Shown: positions 52,901 through 63,213, counted from the stretch's first letter. The stretch: 64,000 bases of DNA from Halarcobacter bivalviorum (GCF_003346815.1 NZ_CP031217.1:992001-1056000); one strand, 5' to 3'. A program made the numbers and translations. The notes: a model not told the origin generated them from the letters alone.

Positions 52901-54135
52901 TGGAAAATAAAAAACAGTATGCAACAAAACATTATGAATATTATCCCAAAGGAGAAGTACCTATTTATTTAGCTTATGCTTTTAGACCAATATTTTTGTT
53001 ACTTGCTCCTTATATAGTAGTTTCAATAATTTTATGGACTCTTACCTTTTCTGGAGTTTTTTCTCTTTCTTTTATTGATAATCTTGTAACTTGGCATATG
53101 TATGAAATGATTTATGGAATAGGAAGTGCAGGGATAATTGCTTTTTTTTTAACTGCAGTTCCAGAGATGTTTCCAGGAGCAGTTCCTATAGTAGGGAAGA
53201 GATTATTGTTTATTGTTCTTTTATGGTTTTTGTGTAGAGTTAGTTTTTGGTTTATAGACTTTTTAGGAGTACCTTTTGTTGCCACTATAAACTTATTTTT
53301 GAGTCTATATATTATTTTACTTGTGACTAAACCGATTTTCCAAGATAAACACAAAAGGCATATTTCTTTTATCTTTAATCTTTTAGCCTTACTCTTTATT
53401 CAAACAATGTTTTTTCTAAGTATTGAAGCTTATATCAAAATTGATTCTTCTTCAATTTTAATTTTTGCTTTAGGTTTTTTTATAGTTTTAATTTTATTGG
53501 CATTAAGAAGAGTAAATATGGAAGCTATAAATGAATTATTAGAAGATGAAAATATTGATGAAACTTTTTACTCTAAGCCTTTTAGATACAACCTTGCGAT
53601 TTTTTGTGTTTTATTATATAGCTTCGTAGAGTTTTTCTTTCCTGCAAACTCAATTTTAGCCTATTTGGCTCTTGCTTGTTTTGCTTCAATTTTGGCAATT
53701 ACAAATGATTTTATTTTAAAAGATAATAATATTTTATTTAAGCCCTTTGTTTTATATATGCTTACAATTATTTTTCTTACAGCAATAGCTTATGCTTTTT
53801 TGGCATATGACTATTTTGATGAAGAACTTTATGCTTTAAATCATTTTAGACATTTTCTTACTACTGGTACTTTTGGTTTAGTTTTTTATGTAGTAATGGT
53901 AGTTGTTTCAACTATTCATACTGGAAGAAAACTCTTCACAAATATTTGGACAAACTTGGGTGTGGTTTTAATTGTTTTAGCCACTTTTATAAGAGCATTA
54001 ATCCCTTTTTATCAAGAGTATTCAAGTTTAGCTTATCTTGTTTCTTCTTTATTTTGGGCTTTGGCTTTTTTAATTTATATGAAAATCTTTTTTCCCTTTT
54101 TACTCTCTAAAAGAGAAGATGGAATTAAAGGTTAA
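52900..54135 (+). CDS. NnrS-family polytopic membrane protein
   Basis: About twelve hydrophobic segments are seen in 411 residues. The family lines are AYAFRPIFLLLAPY, WHMYEMIYGIGSAGIIAFFLTAVPEMF and LLWFLCRVSFWF. NnrS proteins are haem- and copper-containing membrane proteins tied to nitric oxide stress, though their reaction is not settled. Being embedded between the ATPase and the binding-protein gene of a Fur-type transport operon is unusual and suggests a haem- or metal-linked task in uptake. Confidence 0.85.
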   Translation: MENKKQYATKHYEYYPKGEVPIYLAYAFRPIFLLLAPYIVVSIILWTLTFSGVFSLSFIDNLVTWHMYEMIYGIGSAGIIAFFLTAVPEMFPGAVPIVGKRLLFIVLLWFLCRVSFWFIDFLGVPFVATINLFLSLYIILLVTKPIFQDKHKRHISFIFNLLALLFIQTMFFLSIEAYIKIDSSSILIFALGFFIVLILLALRRVNMEAINELLEDENIDETFYSKPFRYNLAIFCVLLYSFVEFFFPANSILAYLALACFASILAITNDFILKDNNILFKPFVLYMLTIIFLTAIAYAFLAYDYFDEELYALNHFRHFLTTGTFGLVFYVVMVVVSTIHTGRKLFTNIWTNLGVVLIVLATFIRALIPFYQEYSSLAYLVSSLFWALAFLIYMKIFFPFLLSKREDGIKG

Positions 54136-54146
54136 GAAAGGAAAAA

Positions 54147-55130
54147 ATGAAAAAGATTTTATTACTTAGTTTACTATTTATATATTCTTTATATGCAAAA
54201 GATGGAAATAAAATAGTTGTGGCAGGTCCTTTTGCTTCAGTGTCTCATCCAATAATACATATGTTAAAAACTGATGCTTTAAAGGACTTAAATAAAAAAA
54301 TAGAGTTTAGATTGTGGAAAAACCCAGATGAACTAAGAGCTTTAGTTTTAAATTCAGATATTGATTTTATAGCTCTTCCTACAAATGTAGCAGCAAATCT
54401 ACATAATAAAGGAATTGATATAAAACTTTTAAATGTCTCTGTTTGGGGTATTTTAGCAATGATAAGTAGGGAGTCCAATTTAAAAACTCTAAAAGATTTT
54501 AAAGGAAAGAAAATAGCTCTTCCTTTTAGAGCAGATATGCCTGATATTATTTTTCAAGAATTAGCTAAACAACAGGGATTAGACCCAAAAAAAGATTTTG
54601 AAATTCAATATGTAGCAAACCCAATTGATGCAATGCAAATGTTGATATTAAGAAGAGTTAATCATGCTCTTTTAGCAGAACCAGCAATCTCCATTGCACT
54701 TAGAAAAACAGACTCTTTTCCAATAAAGGTCGTAGCACCAGATTTATATAGAAGTGTAGATTTACAAGAAGAGTGGGGTAGAGTTTTTAATACTAAAGCA
54801 AAAATACCCCAAGCAGGAATAGCTTTTTTAGGTAATACAAAAGGGAAAGAGAAACTTATAAATAGATTTTTAGAAGAGTATAGAAAGTCTTTGATTTGGT
54901 ATAAAAACAATCCTAAAGAAGCAGCAACTTTAGTAGTAAAAACTCTTCCTATGTTAGAAGAAAAAGGTTTAGCTGATTCAATTAATCATGTGACTTTAGA
55001 AGAAGTATCTGCTTTTAGTGCAAAAGAAGAGTTAGAGTTTTTCTTTGGAGTATTAAAAGAGAGTAACTCAAAATTAATAGGTGGCAAACTGCCAACAAAT
55101 GACTTATATTATAATCCCAATGAAAGGTAA
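54147..55130 (+). CDS. Periplasmic substrate-binding protein of the ABC transporter (SsuA/NMT1-like)
   Basis: The signal peptide MKKILLLSLLFIYSLYAK precedes a type II binding-protein fold: DIDFIALPTNVAANLHNKG, LKDFKGKKIALPFRADMPDIIFQELAKQQGLDPKKDFEI, and HALLAEPAISIAL match the NMT1/SsuA family. The operon places it with the TonB receptor, so the ligand probably crosses the outer membrane by energised uptake. AAGGAAAAA precedes the ATG. Confidence 0.85.
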   Translation: MKKILLLSLLFIYSLYAKDGNKIVVAGPFASVSHPIIHMLKTDALKDLNKKIEFRLWKNPDELRALVLNSDIDFIALPTNVAANLHNKGIDIKLLNVSVWGILAMISRESNLKTLKDFKGKKIALPFRADMPDIIFQELAKQQGLDPKKDFEIQYVANPIDAMQMLILRRVNHALLAEPAISIALRKTDSFPIKVVAPDLYRSVDLQEEWGRVFNTKAKIPQAGIAFLGNTKGKEKLINRFLEEYRKSLIWYKNNPKEAATLVVKTLPMLEEKGLADSINHVTLEEVSAFSAKEELEFFFGVLKESNSKLIGGKLPTNDLYYNPNER

Positions 55131-55133
55131 AAA

Positions 55134-57239
55134 ATGAAAAGAGAAGTAGTATTATCAGCTATTACAGTTTTAGCTTTATCAAAGAGTATGTATGCAGATA
55201 CAAATTTAGGAGAGGTTTTAGTTACAACAGCTACAAAAACAGAAAAATCAATTGATGGAGTGACTGCTTCAATTCTTGTAATTACTCAAGAAGAGATAGA
55301 GAAAATGGGAGCAGAGTCTTTAAAAGATATTATAAATAAAACGGCAGGACTTACAGTACAGTATGGAACTTTCCCTAGTGCTAGTTCAAAATCAAAATCT
55401 TCAATATCAATTAGAGGAATGAGTGCAAATGGTACTCTGTTTTTATTAGATGGAAGAAGATTAGCAGGAGAAGTTAGAAATCCTTATGACTTGGATAGAA
55501 TTCCAGCAAGTTCAGTAGAAAGAATAGAGATAGTAAAAGGACCAATGTCTTCACTTTATGGAGCAGATGCTACAGGTGGAATTATAAATATTATTACAAA
55601 AAAACCAAGTTCTACACCACAAATAGATATTAATCTAAGATATGGACAAAACTCTAAAGGAAATGCAAAAAATAAAAATGCCTCAGTCTCAATTAGAGGA
55701 ACAAAAGATAAATTTAAATATTCAATTTATGCAAATCAAACAGATACTACTCCTTATACTCAAAAAGAAAAAGCAAATGTCTTAGTAAAACAAGTAGGAG
55801 GACCAAACTCTCAAACAAATCAAAAACCAAGTAATTTGACACCTGCAACCCCTTCTTATGCACTTTCAAATTTAAATGATATTTATAAGCATGATGTTAC
55901 ATATAGAGAAGATAGTGAGATTACAACTGTAGGAGGAAGATTTGATTATAGCCTTTCTGATAATTCAACAATAGGTTTTGATTTTAACTTTTTTGAAGAA
56001 GATAGAGAAGGGTCATATATAGGTTATTTTCATCCTTCAAATTATAAAACACCTTTAGGTGGTAAGATACCAGTTTTTAATATTCCAGTAGACTCTAAAG
56101 ATGAAAATGAGAGATTAGACTTAGGCTTAGATTTTGAAAGTTCTTTAACAAAGGATTTATTACTTAAATTAAGAGTATATAACTCTAGCTATGAAAAAAG
56201 AAATAGTACAACAGCAGTATATTATAAAGAATTAGGATATCTTTCAAAAAAAGATTCTGCAAGTAATGGAATGAATGCAAATGTAGATGTAAGAAGTTAT
56301 GAAGCAATGTTAAATTATGTTTTAAATAATTCACATTTATTAACAGTAGGTACAGAGTATAGAGAAGAAGAAAGAGATGCAACTGTTTTTGATAATACAC
56401 CTAAAATGACTACAAAAAAAGTTGACTATAAATCTATTTATTTACAAGATGAGTGGCAAATTACTGAAACTTTAAATGCAACTTTAGGTACAAGATATGA
56501 TGAGGTATCAAATGCAGATAATAAAGCTACTTTTAAAATAGGAGTTGTAAATAAGTTTTCAGATTTAGCAAATCTTAGAGCAATTTTTGCACAAGGATAT
56601 AGAACTCCTGACCTTCGAGAAATGTATATAAATAAACAAACTCCAAACGGTTTACAGCAAGGTGCACAAGTAGTAGGTTATGATTTAAAGCCAGAGTTTA
56701 CAAATACATATGAACTAGGATTATCTGGTAGAAATTCTAATTTTAGATATGATATTGCACTATTTTTAAATGATATAGAAGATAGAATATCACAAGTTCA
56801 AAGAAATGGTTATTATACTTTTGAAAACATAAATGAAGCACAAACAAAGGGTTTAGAGTTAAATCTTTCATATGATATTTTAAATAATTTATCAACAAAT
56901 TTTAATTTTATGTATTTAAAAACAAAAGATAAAAGTACTGATAAGGATTTAGAATTTAATCCTGATAAAACAGCTTCAATAAGTTTTTCATATTCACCAA
57001 TTGAAACTTTAACTCTTTCTCCTACATTAAGATATATAGGTAAGCAATATTATAGTGAGAACTTTAAAACATTAACAACTAATTCTCAAACTTTTGTAGA
57101 TTTTAATTTAGATTATAAAATAGATAAGAACTTTTCATTATATGCAGGAGCCAATAATATTTTTGATGAAAAAGTTGATGATGTTTTAGGTTCAAATGTA
57201 GGTGTGTTTTATTTTACGGGACTTAGAATAAAGTTTTAA
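55134..57239 (+). CDS. TonB-dependent outer-membrane receptor
   Basis: A signal peptide (to MYA, about 22), a TonB-box-like EVLVTTATKT, and a plug domain (IEKMGAESLKDIINKTAGLTVQYG, SISIRGMSANGTLFLLDGRR, VERIEIVKGPMSSLYGADATGGIINI) precede a beta-barrel ending in Phe (FTGLRIKF). Length (701) and motifs fit the FepA/CirA/BtuB-like siderophore, haem or cobalamin receptors. It begins 3 nt after the binding-protein gene and closes the Fur-box operon. The exact ligand is unknown. Confidence 0.93.
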   Translation: MKREVVLSAITVLALSKSMYADTNLGEVLVTTATKTEKSIDGVTASILVITQEEIEKMGAESLKDIINKTAGLTVQYGTFPSASSKSKSSISIRGMSANGTLFLLDGRRLAGEVRNPYDLDRIPASSVERIEIVKGPMSSLYGADATGGIINIITKKPSSTPQIDINLRYGQNSKGNAKNKNASVSIRGTKDKFKYSIYANQTDTTPYTQKEKANVLVKQVGGPNSQTNQKPSNLTPATPSYALSNLNDIYKHDVTYREDSEITTVGGRFDYSLSDNSTIGFDFNFFEEDREGSYIGYFHPSNYKTPLGGKIPVFNIPVDSKDENERLDLGLDFESSLTKDLLLKLRVYNSSYEKRNSTTAVYYKELGYLSKKDSASNGMNANVDVRSYEAMLNYVLNNSHLLTVGTEYREEERDATVFDNTPKMTTKKVDYKSIYLQDEWQITETLNATLGTRYDEVSNADNKATFKIGVVNKFSDLANLRAIFAQGYRTPDLREMYINKQTPNGLQQGAQVVGYDLKPEFTNTYELGLSGRNSNFRYDIALFLNDIEDRISQVQRNGYYTFENINEAQTKGLELNLSYDILNNLSTNFNFMYLKTKDKSTDKDLEFNPDKTASISFSYSPIETLTLSPTLRYIGKQYYSENFKTLTTNSQTFVDFNLDYKIDKNFSLYAGANNIFDEKVDDVLGSNVGVFYFTGLRIKF

Positions 57240-57297
57240 AATATTACATTTTTCTAACTATTTTGTCTTTATATTTAGATTATGATAAGATTTTACT

Positions 57298-58929
57298 ATG
57301 AAAGAAAAATATATTAAATCAAATAGTTTTATTACTATTGCAGTATCAATTTCAATTGTTTTAGTTTTATCTCTTATAAGTTATAACTTTTTTATGCAAA
57401 ACTTTGAGAGCATAGAAAAAGAACAAAATACTAAAAATATCTATTCTGCTTTAGATATTATGAACAAAAAGCTTTCTTATATGGAAGGTATAGTAAATGA
57501 CTATGCTAAATGGGATGATACTTATAATTTTTTAAAAGACAAAAATGAAGAGTATATCTATGAAAATTTTAGAGAAGGTACAAATACTTTAGGTGACATA
57601 GGTCTAGATTTTGCAATATTTATTAATTTAGAAAATGAAATTTTCTATACTTCAAATGTAGAAAAAGAAGCTTATAAATTTGATGGAGCTTTTATTCAAA
57701 ATATTTTAGAAAAATTTAAAGGGGAAGAAGATCTTACAACATTGTTTAAAAGTGGATCAAATAACTTTTATCTTATAAAAAAATATGTTTCAAATAGTGA
57801 TGATACAGCTCCTAAAAATGGCTTTATTTATGCAGGTAAACTTGTATCTAAACCTACACTTACAAGTATAAAAAAAGTATTTCACCGAGTAAGTCTTGAA
57901 GATAGAGTTTATAAAGAAAATGATTTAGTTTTTGATTCAAAATATTTAAAAAATGTATCAGTTAAATCTTTAGAAAGTAAAAATTGTAATTGTCTTGAAA
58001 ATGTAATTCAACTGTATGATAAGAATAAAAACTATGTTTTTTCTCTTATTACCCAATCTCAAAGAGATTTAATAAATAAAGGAAAAGAGACAATTCTTTA
58101 TTACAATATTATTATCTCTATTTTTCTATTTATTGTACTGTTTTTAATTTTTAGAAATCAAAGAAGTTTAGAAAAAGATAATAAAAAATTAGAAAAAAGA
58201 GTTCATGAGGTTGTCTCTTCTTTAAGGGAAAAAGATCAAATCCTTTTTCAACAATCAAAATTAGCCCAAATGGGAGAAATGATAGGAAATATTGCTCATC
58301 AATGGAGACAGCCTTTAAACTCACTAGGTCTTTTAATTCAAAAAATTGAAATAAAATATCATACAAATAGTTTAGATAAAGAGAGTCTTGAAGATATTGT
58401 GACAAGAAGTAAACTTCTTACAAACAATATGTCAGAAACAATTGATGATTTTATGAACTTTTTTAATCCTGGATTAAATGATGAAACTTTTTTTATTGAT
58501 GATATTTTAAATAAAGCATTAAATCTTTTTGATTCAAAAGATATGAAATGTGAGATAAAACTTATAAATGAAGTAAGTTCTAAAAAAGAGTTAAGTGGCT
58601 CTAAAAATGGACTTATTCAAGTGATTTTAAATCTTCTAACAAATGCTTGCGATAGTATGAAAGATAAACCATTTTGTCAAATTGATTTAATAATTAAAGA
58701 GGATAAAAATTCAATTTTTATAATAGTAAGAGATTATGGAGATGGAATAAAAAAAGAGATTTTTAATAGAATTTTTGAACCATATTTTACTACAAAGTTT
58801 AAATCACAAGGTACAGGGATAGGTTTATATATGTCTAAAATGATTATTGAACAATATATGAATGGTACCCTTACTGTAAAAAATAATAAAGAAGGAGCTA
58901 CTTTTACTATAGAATTAAAGTATAAATAA
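57298..58929 (+). CDS. Membrane histidine kinase with CHASE4-like sensor
   Basis: Membrane helices lie at about 12-34 and 262-284. The periplasmic part (MEGIVNDYAKWDDTYNFLKD) has the DYAxWDDxY line of CHASE4 sensors. The cytoplasmic part has an H-box AQMGEMIGNIAHQWRQPLN (phosphoaccepting His near 333), an N-box LLTNACDSM, and DYGDGI / FEPYFTTKFKSQGTGIGLYM ATP-lid motifs. It is paired with the response regulator 53 nt downstream. Confidence 0.92.
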   Translation: MKEKYIKSNSFITIAVSISIVLVLSLISYNFFMQNFESIEKEQNTKNIYSALDIMNKKLSYMEGIVNDYAKWDDTYNFLKDKNEEYIYENFREGTNTLGDIGLDFAIFINLENEIFYTSNVEKEAYKFDGAFIQNILEKFKGEEDLTTLFKSGSNNFYLIKKYVSNSDDTAPKNGFIYAGKLVSKPTLTSIKKVFHRVSLEDRVYKENDLVFDSKYLKNVSVKSLESKNCNCLENVIQLYDKNKNYVFSLITQSQRDLINKGKETILYYNIIISIFLFIVLFLIFRNQRSLEKDNKKLEKRVHEVVSSLREKDQILFQQSKLAQMGEMIGNIAHQWRQPLNSLGLLIQKIEIKYHTNSLDKESLEDIVTRSKLLTNNMSETIDDFMNFFNPGLNDETFFIDDILNKALNLFDSKDMKCEIKLINEVSSKKELSGSKNGLIQVILNLLTNACDSMKDKPFCQIDLIIKEDKNSIFIIVRDYGDGIKKEIFNRIFEPYFTTKFKSQGTGIGLYMSKMIIEQYMNGTLTVKNNKEGATFTIELKYK

Positions 58930-58981
58930 TTTTATTGAAAGTAACAAAAAAGTATAATTCAAAAAAAATAAAGAGTTAGTC

Positions 58982-59332
58982 ATGGCAAGAGTATTATACG
59001 TTGAAGATGATTTAGATGTTTCTGAGATAATGAAAGATATGTTAGGTATGTTTTTTGATGAAGTATATGTAGCATATGATGGAGTTGAAGGATTAGATAA
59101 ATATAAAGAGTATAATCCTGATTTAGTAATCAGTGATATTCTAATGCCAAGAATGGATGGACTTGAGTTAGTAAAAGAGATTTACTCTATAAATAAAGAT
59201 GCAAAAATCATTCTTACAACAGCAGATAATGAATTAAACTATCAATCAAAGGCAAAAGAGTTAGGTGTATTTGGCTATTTAAATAAGCCTATTGATTTTT
59301 CTGAACTTCAAAAGTTCTTTGATAAGCTATAA
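58982..59332 (+). CDS. Single-domain response regulator (CheY-like)
   Basis: The 116 residues form just a receiver domain: acidic pair EDD (8-10), phosphorylated Asp52 (VISDILMPRMDG), ILTTAD (Thr switch) and LNKPID (Lys). No DNA-binding or enzymatic output is attached. It is probably phosphorylated by the kinase before it and passes the signal by protein contact or phosphorelay. Confidence 0.92.
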   Translation: MARVLYVEDDLDVSEIMKDMLGMFFDEVYVAYDGVEGLDKYKEYNPDLVISDILMPRMDGLELVKEIYSINKDAKIILTTADNELNYQSKAKELGVFGYLNKPIDFSELQKFFDKL

Positions 59333-59348
59333 ATTTAATTTATAGCTT
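59324..59348. terminator. Near-perfect palindrome formed by two convergent gene ends
   Basis: AAGCTATAAATT (59324-59335) pairs fully with AATTTATAGCTT (59337-59348). The stop codons of both flanking genes lie in it. It has an AT-rich stem, so it may act as a weak bidirectional terminator. Confidence 0.45.
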
Positions 59349-61523
59349 ACTTTTATTTAACTCTATAATAAAGCTTACACCATCTTTTTTATTTTCAAAA
59401 TATAGTTTGCTTTTTTGGTATTGCTCTATAATAATTTTAGACATATAGAGTCCAAGTCCTGTTCCATTTTTATCATCTTTTGTTGAAAAATATGGTTCAA
59501 AAATCTTATCTTTAATAGAACTAGCTATTCCACCACCATTATCTGTAATAATTATTTTAAAACTTTTTTCACTATTAATAGTTTCAATCTCAATTGTTTT
59601 ATTCTCTATATTATTAATCTCAAAGTTATCGATTGCATTTTTTATGATATTTAAGAGTACTTGAATAAGCTCATTTTCATAAAGTCTAAAAGTATCATTT
59701 GAATCATATTTTTCAATTAATTCAATCTTTTTATTTCTTATTACGGGCTTTAAAATAGAGATTGTTTTTTCACATATTGTTTTTACAGAAATCTCTTTTT
59801 TATTTTTTACTGGCTTATAAAAGTTTCTAAAATCATCAATTGTTGTAGATAAAACATTAATTAAATCTTCAATATTCTCAAAGTTTTCTTTTAGAAAATT
59901 TTTAAACTCTTCTTGCTCTTTTTTTATTTCTAAGTTGAATTTATTTAAAAGAATTTTTAACTTTATATCTGTTACCATAGAGTTTATTGTTGCAAGAGGT
60001 TGTCTCCATTGATGTGCAATCATCGAAATCATCTCTCCCATTTGGGCAAGTTTTGATTGGTGAAGCATTAATTGATCTTTTTCTCTATTTTTTAATACTT
60101 CTTCTTCAACTCTTTCTTCAAGTGAGTTATTAAGTTCTTTTAGTTGATTTCTTCTTTCATAAAGCTCATTTGTCATCTTATAGAAGTTATTAGCTAAAGT
60201 ATCTATCTCTTTGATATTTGTTTCCTCAGGTTTGCTGATTCTTTTTTCTGCATCAAAATGATGAGTTTCTTTTGCTAATAAAGAGATAGGATTTGCAATT
60301 AGATTAGTTATCTCTTTTATTTTTCTACTTAAAAACATAAAAAACAGTAAATAAAATAATATCATCCCAAAGATAGCTATAAAACCAATTTTTTTTGATA
60401 TTTGGTCTAATTCATTTACTGGTTCAAAAACTTTTTCTTTATCTACAAAAATAAATAGTTTCCAGTTTGTTTGTTCAATTTTAGATTGAGTAATAATATA
60501 TTCATGTTCATTTATAGTTGTAAAAGCTAAATTTTGTTCATCATTTTTAAACTCTTGAAAATATTTTTTTAGTTTTTCATTTTTATAAATATTAAATTCA
60601 TCTGGTTTTAGATTTGTATCATTTATCACTTTTTCATAATTATGAGAAGTAAGTTCTTTTATATTTAAGATTTTTTCAATCTCTTTAGGCATAGCAAGGA
60701 TTAAGCCATCTTCTCCCACTAACATAGCAGAAGCATTCCAAGGAAGATTTAAATTTAAAACATTTTTAACAAACTTATCAATAGTTACATCAAGCCCTGT
60801 AACACCTTCTAAAAAATCATTGTTATAAATAGGAACAATACAACTTACCATCCAACCTTGACCTGCTGGGTCTAAATAAGCACTTGTCCATTTTGTTTTT
60901 CGTTGGGGATTATGTTTTTCATCTGCTTCATAATAGAAATTATAGTTTTGCATTTTTATATCAGCAGGATATTGAGAATATACATTTTCTATGAAAGGAT
61001 AAAGTCTATTCATTTGGTCATAACTATTAAAATATGCAGCAACAATTAGTTCATTACTATCAACTAAATATTTTAGTTGTTCATCAAAAGCCTCTGTAAA
61101 AATGGCTTTTTCTCTTTGCTCTTTGCCTATTTTAGTAGTTGCACCATATAAAAGACTTGCTCCACCATTATTATTTACTTTATAAAAAGTATTATTATCA
61201 GCAAATGCAAATTCAGGAGCAATACTATTTTTTAAAAATCTCTCTTTATTTTTAAATATCAGTTGTTGTTTATATTGTGCCATATAAGCAAAGTCACTTA
61301 TCTCTCTTAATTGATAGTTAATCTCTTGAGTCTCTTTTTTTGATCTAGTAATCAAATTTGTTTTTATCTCTTCAGAAAGAAGTGTTTTACTATTATTAAC
61401 CATATACTTGCTAATACCAAAATATAAAACTAAAAGAGTAACTTCAATTACGATAAGAGGTACTAAAGCTGTCTTAAAATATGTATTATAAAGAATAGAT
61501 TTTAGAGTTGATACTTTTTTCAT
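59340..61523 (-). CDS. Membrane histidine kinase with double-Cache sensor
   Basis: Membrane helices are at about 17-37 and 376-398. Between them lies a dCache domain (YYEADEKHNPQRKTKWTSAYLDPAGQGWMVSCIVPIYNNDFLEGVTGLDVTID), which binds small ligands. A HAMP-like linker and coiled coil lead to the H-box AQMGEMISMIAHQWRQPLA (His near 503) and ATPase motifs NIIKNAIDNF, DNGGGI and TGLGLYM. The start overlaps the stop of the REC-GGDEF-EAL gene by one base, so the two form a pair. Confidence 0.92.
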   Translation of the reverse strand: MKKVSTLKSILYNTYFKTALVPLIVIEVTLLVLYFGISKYMVNNSKTLLSEEIKTNLITRSKKETQEINYQLREISDFAYMAQYKQQLIFKNKERFLKNSIAPEFAFADNNTFYKVNNNGGASLLYGATTKIGKEQREKAIFTEAFDEQLKYLVDSNELIVAAYFNSYDQMNRLYPFIENVYSQYPADIKMQNYNFYYEADEKHNPQRKTKWTSAYLDPAGQGWMVSCIVPIYNNDFLEGVTGLDVTIDKFVKNVLNLNLPWNASAMLVGEDGLILAMPKEIEKILNIKELTSHNYEKVINDTNLKPDEFNIYKNEKLKKYFQEFKNDEQNLAFTTINEHEYIITQSKIEQTNWKLFIFVDKEKVFEPVNELDQISKKIGFIAIFGMILFYLLFFMFLSRKIKEITNLIANPISLLAKETHHFDAEKRISKPEETNIKEIDTLANNFYKMTNELYERRNQLKELNNSLEERVEEEVLKNREKDQLMLHQSKLAQMGEMISMIAHQWRQPLATINSMVTDIKLKILLNKFNLEIKKEQEEFKNFLKENFENIEDLINVLSTTIDDFRNFYKPVKNKKEISVKTICEKTISILKPVIRNKKIELIEKYDSNDTFRLYENELIQVLLNIIKNAIDNFEINNIENKTIEIETINSEKSFKIIITDNGGGIASSIKDKIFEPYFSTKDDKNGTGLGLYMSKIIIEQYQKSKLYFENKKDGVSFIIELNKSKL

Positions 61524-63142
61524 TAAATCTCTTCTAAGGGTTTACTTAAATAATAACCTTGAAATTCATCAATTCCTATTTTTAAAAGTTTTTCATAAAT
61601 ACTTTCAGATAAGACAAATTCAGCTACAGTTTTTATATTGGTCTCTTTAGCAAAAGTAATTACAGCTTTAACAATGGCAAAAGATTTATAGTTATAATTT
61701 ATCTCTTTAATTAAAGAGCCATCAATTTTTACATAATCAAAATCCATATTGATTATTTGACTTAAGTTTGAATAACCTGTTCCAAAATCATCTAAAGCGA
61801 TTGAAACACCATATTTTCTAAATCTTTTAATAAACCTATCAATAATAGTATAGTCTTCAATTTCATATGTTTCTAATAGTTCAAAAACAAATCTTTTTCC
61901 TAAAGAGGCATCTTTTATAAATTTATCTTCTAAATAATCACAAAATGTTTTACTTAAAATATCTTCATATGAGATATTAAATGAAAATTTCTTATCACAT
62001 TTTTCCATTACTTTAAATACTTTTTCAAGCATTAAGAAATTTAATCTATCAAATTCATTTATACTAATAGCAATATCTATAAACTCATTTGGGTAGTAGA
62101 TTTTATCTTCAGCATTTGATTTTATTCTCATTAAGATTTCATATTTTATAATCTCTTTATTTCTATTATAAATTGGCTGATAAACAGGAAAAACACTGTT
62201 CTCTTTTATTGCCATTGAAATAACTTCTTTAATTTTAAGATTTACAAGGTCATTATCTTTTGTATCTATCTCTTTTGTATAAATTTTATATTTTTGATTA
62301 TGGTTTTTTGCATATTTTAAAGCCATTTTTGCAGTTGAAATAAGGTTTTCTTGTTGTTCACAACTTGCTCCAATGCTATATGAAAAAATACTTTCATCAA
62401 GTTTTTCAATTAAATTATTTTTTTCTTTTTCTAAATTTTGGCTAAATAAATATGCAAATTTATTTGTTCCTTTTCTATAAAGAGAATTTTTTTCACTAAT
62501 TTTATTTTTAATTGTGTCTATTAACTCTTTTAAGATCTCATCACTTTTATCAATCCCATAAATTGATTGAATATTTTCTAAGTTTGTAAGTTCAATTATT
62601 AGTAGATTTTTGTGATTTGTCTCTTTTATATCTTTATGAAGAGCATGAATATTTTTTAATTTTGTAATATTATCTATTTCACTTAGTTGTAAATGTGTCT
62701 TTTCTAAATCTATTTTTTCATGTATCTCTTTTGCAGTTTTTTCTAAAACTTCAAAAAATCTATCGGTACTAACTGGTTTTTGAATAAAATATTTAATACC
62801 TAATTCAATCAATGACTCTAATTTTTCAGAATCATTATAAGCTGAAATAATTAGTATCATTTGCTTTTTATTGATTTTCAAAATCTCTTTTGAAAGTTCA
62901 ATTCCACTCATATATGGCATGTTTATATCAGAAATAACTAAATCATAAGTTTGATTACAGTTATTCTCTTCCACATATTTTTCAAAAGCTTTTTTACTAT
63001 TAGTATATGCATCAACCTTTTTAAAGATACTGTTTAAGATTGAAGTATTTACCTCATTTAACTTTTCGTCATCTTCAACATAAAGCACTTTTAAGTTTTC
63101 GCATAACTTTATTAGTTCATTTATATTACACATTTCTTTCAT
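61523..63142 (-). CDS. Response regulator with degenerate GGDEF and EAL domain
   Basis: The receiver domain (about 15-140) has EDD and phospho-Asp72 (VISDINMPYMSG) with FIQKPV (Lys). A GGDEF-like domain (about 155-285) lacks the signature, reading RKGTNKFAYLF. The EAL domain (about 300-535) keeps YEILMR, NISYEDI, FELLETYEIEDY, ALDDFGTGYSNL and VKIDGSLIKEI, so c-di-GMP phosphodiesterase activity is plausible. The paired kinase gene follows directly. The output could lower c-di-GMP and thereby affect the LapD-like protein at 19896. Confidence 0.9.
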   Translation of the reverse strand: MKEMCNINELIKLCENLKVLYVEDDEKLNEVNTSILNSIFKKVDAYTNSKKAFEKYVEENNCNQTYDLVISDINMPYMSGIELSKEILKINKKQMILIISAYNDSEKLESLIELGIKYFIQKPVSTDRFFEVLEKTAKEIHEKIDLEKTHLQLSEIDNITKLKNIHALHKDIKETNHKNLLIIELTNLENIQSIYGIDKSDEILKELIDTIKNKISEKNSLYRKGTNKFAYLFSQNLEKEKNNLIEKLDESIFSYSIGASCEQQENLISTAKMALKYAKNHNQKYKIYTKEIDTKDNDLVNLKIKEVISMAIKENSVFPVYQPIYNRNKEIIKYEILMRIKSNAEDKIYYPNEFIDIAISINEFDRLNFLMLEKVFKVMEKCDKKFSFNISYEDILSKTFCDYLEDKFIKDASLGKRFVFELLETYEIEDYTIIDRFIKRFRKYGVSIALDDFGTGYSNLSQIINMDFDYVKIDGSLIKEINYNYKSFAIVKAVITFAKETNIKTVAEFVLSESIYEKLLKIGIDEFQGYYLSKPLEEI

Positions 63143-63185
63143 AATTATATTATATACTAAAAAAGTATCTAAATAGTATTAAAAA

Positions 63186-63213
63186 TGATAATAGAAATTT
63201 TATTTTATTATCA
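63186..63213. promoter_or_regulatory. Inverted repeat in the divergent promoter region
   Basis: TGATAATA (63186-63193) is the inverted copy of TATTATCA (63206-63213). It lies between the divergent REC-GGDEF-EAL and SIMPL genes. The spacing and GATAAT halves resemble a loose Fur-like operator, but AT-rich chance is a real alternative. Confidence 0.3.
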
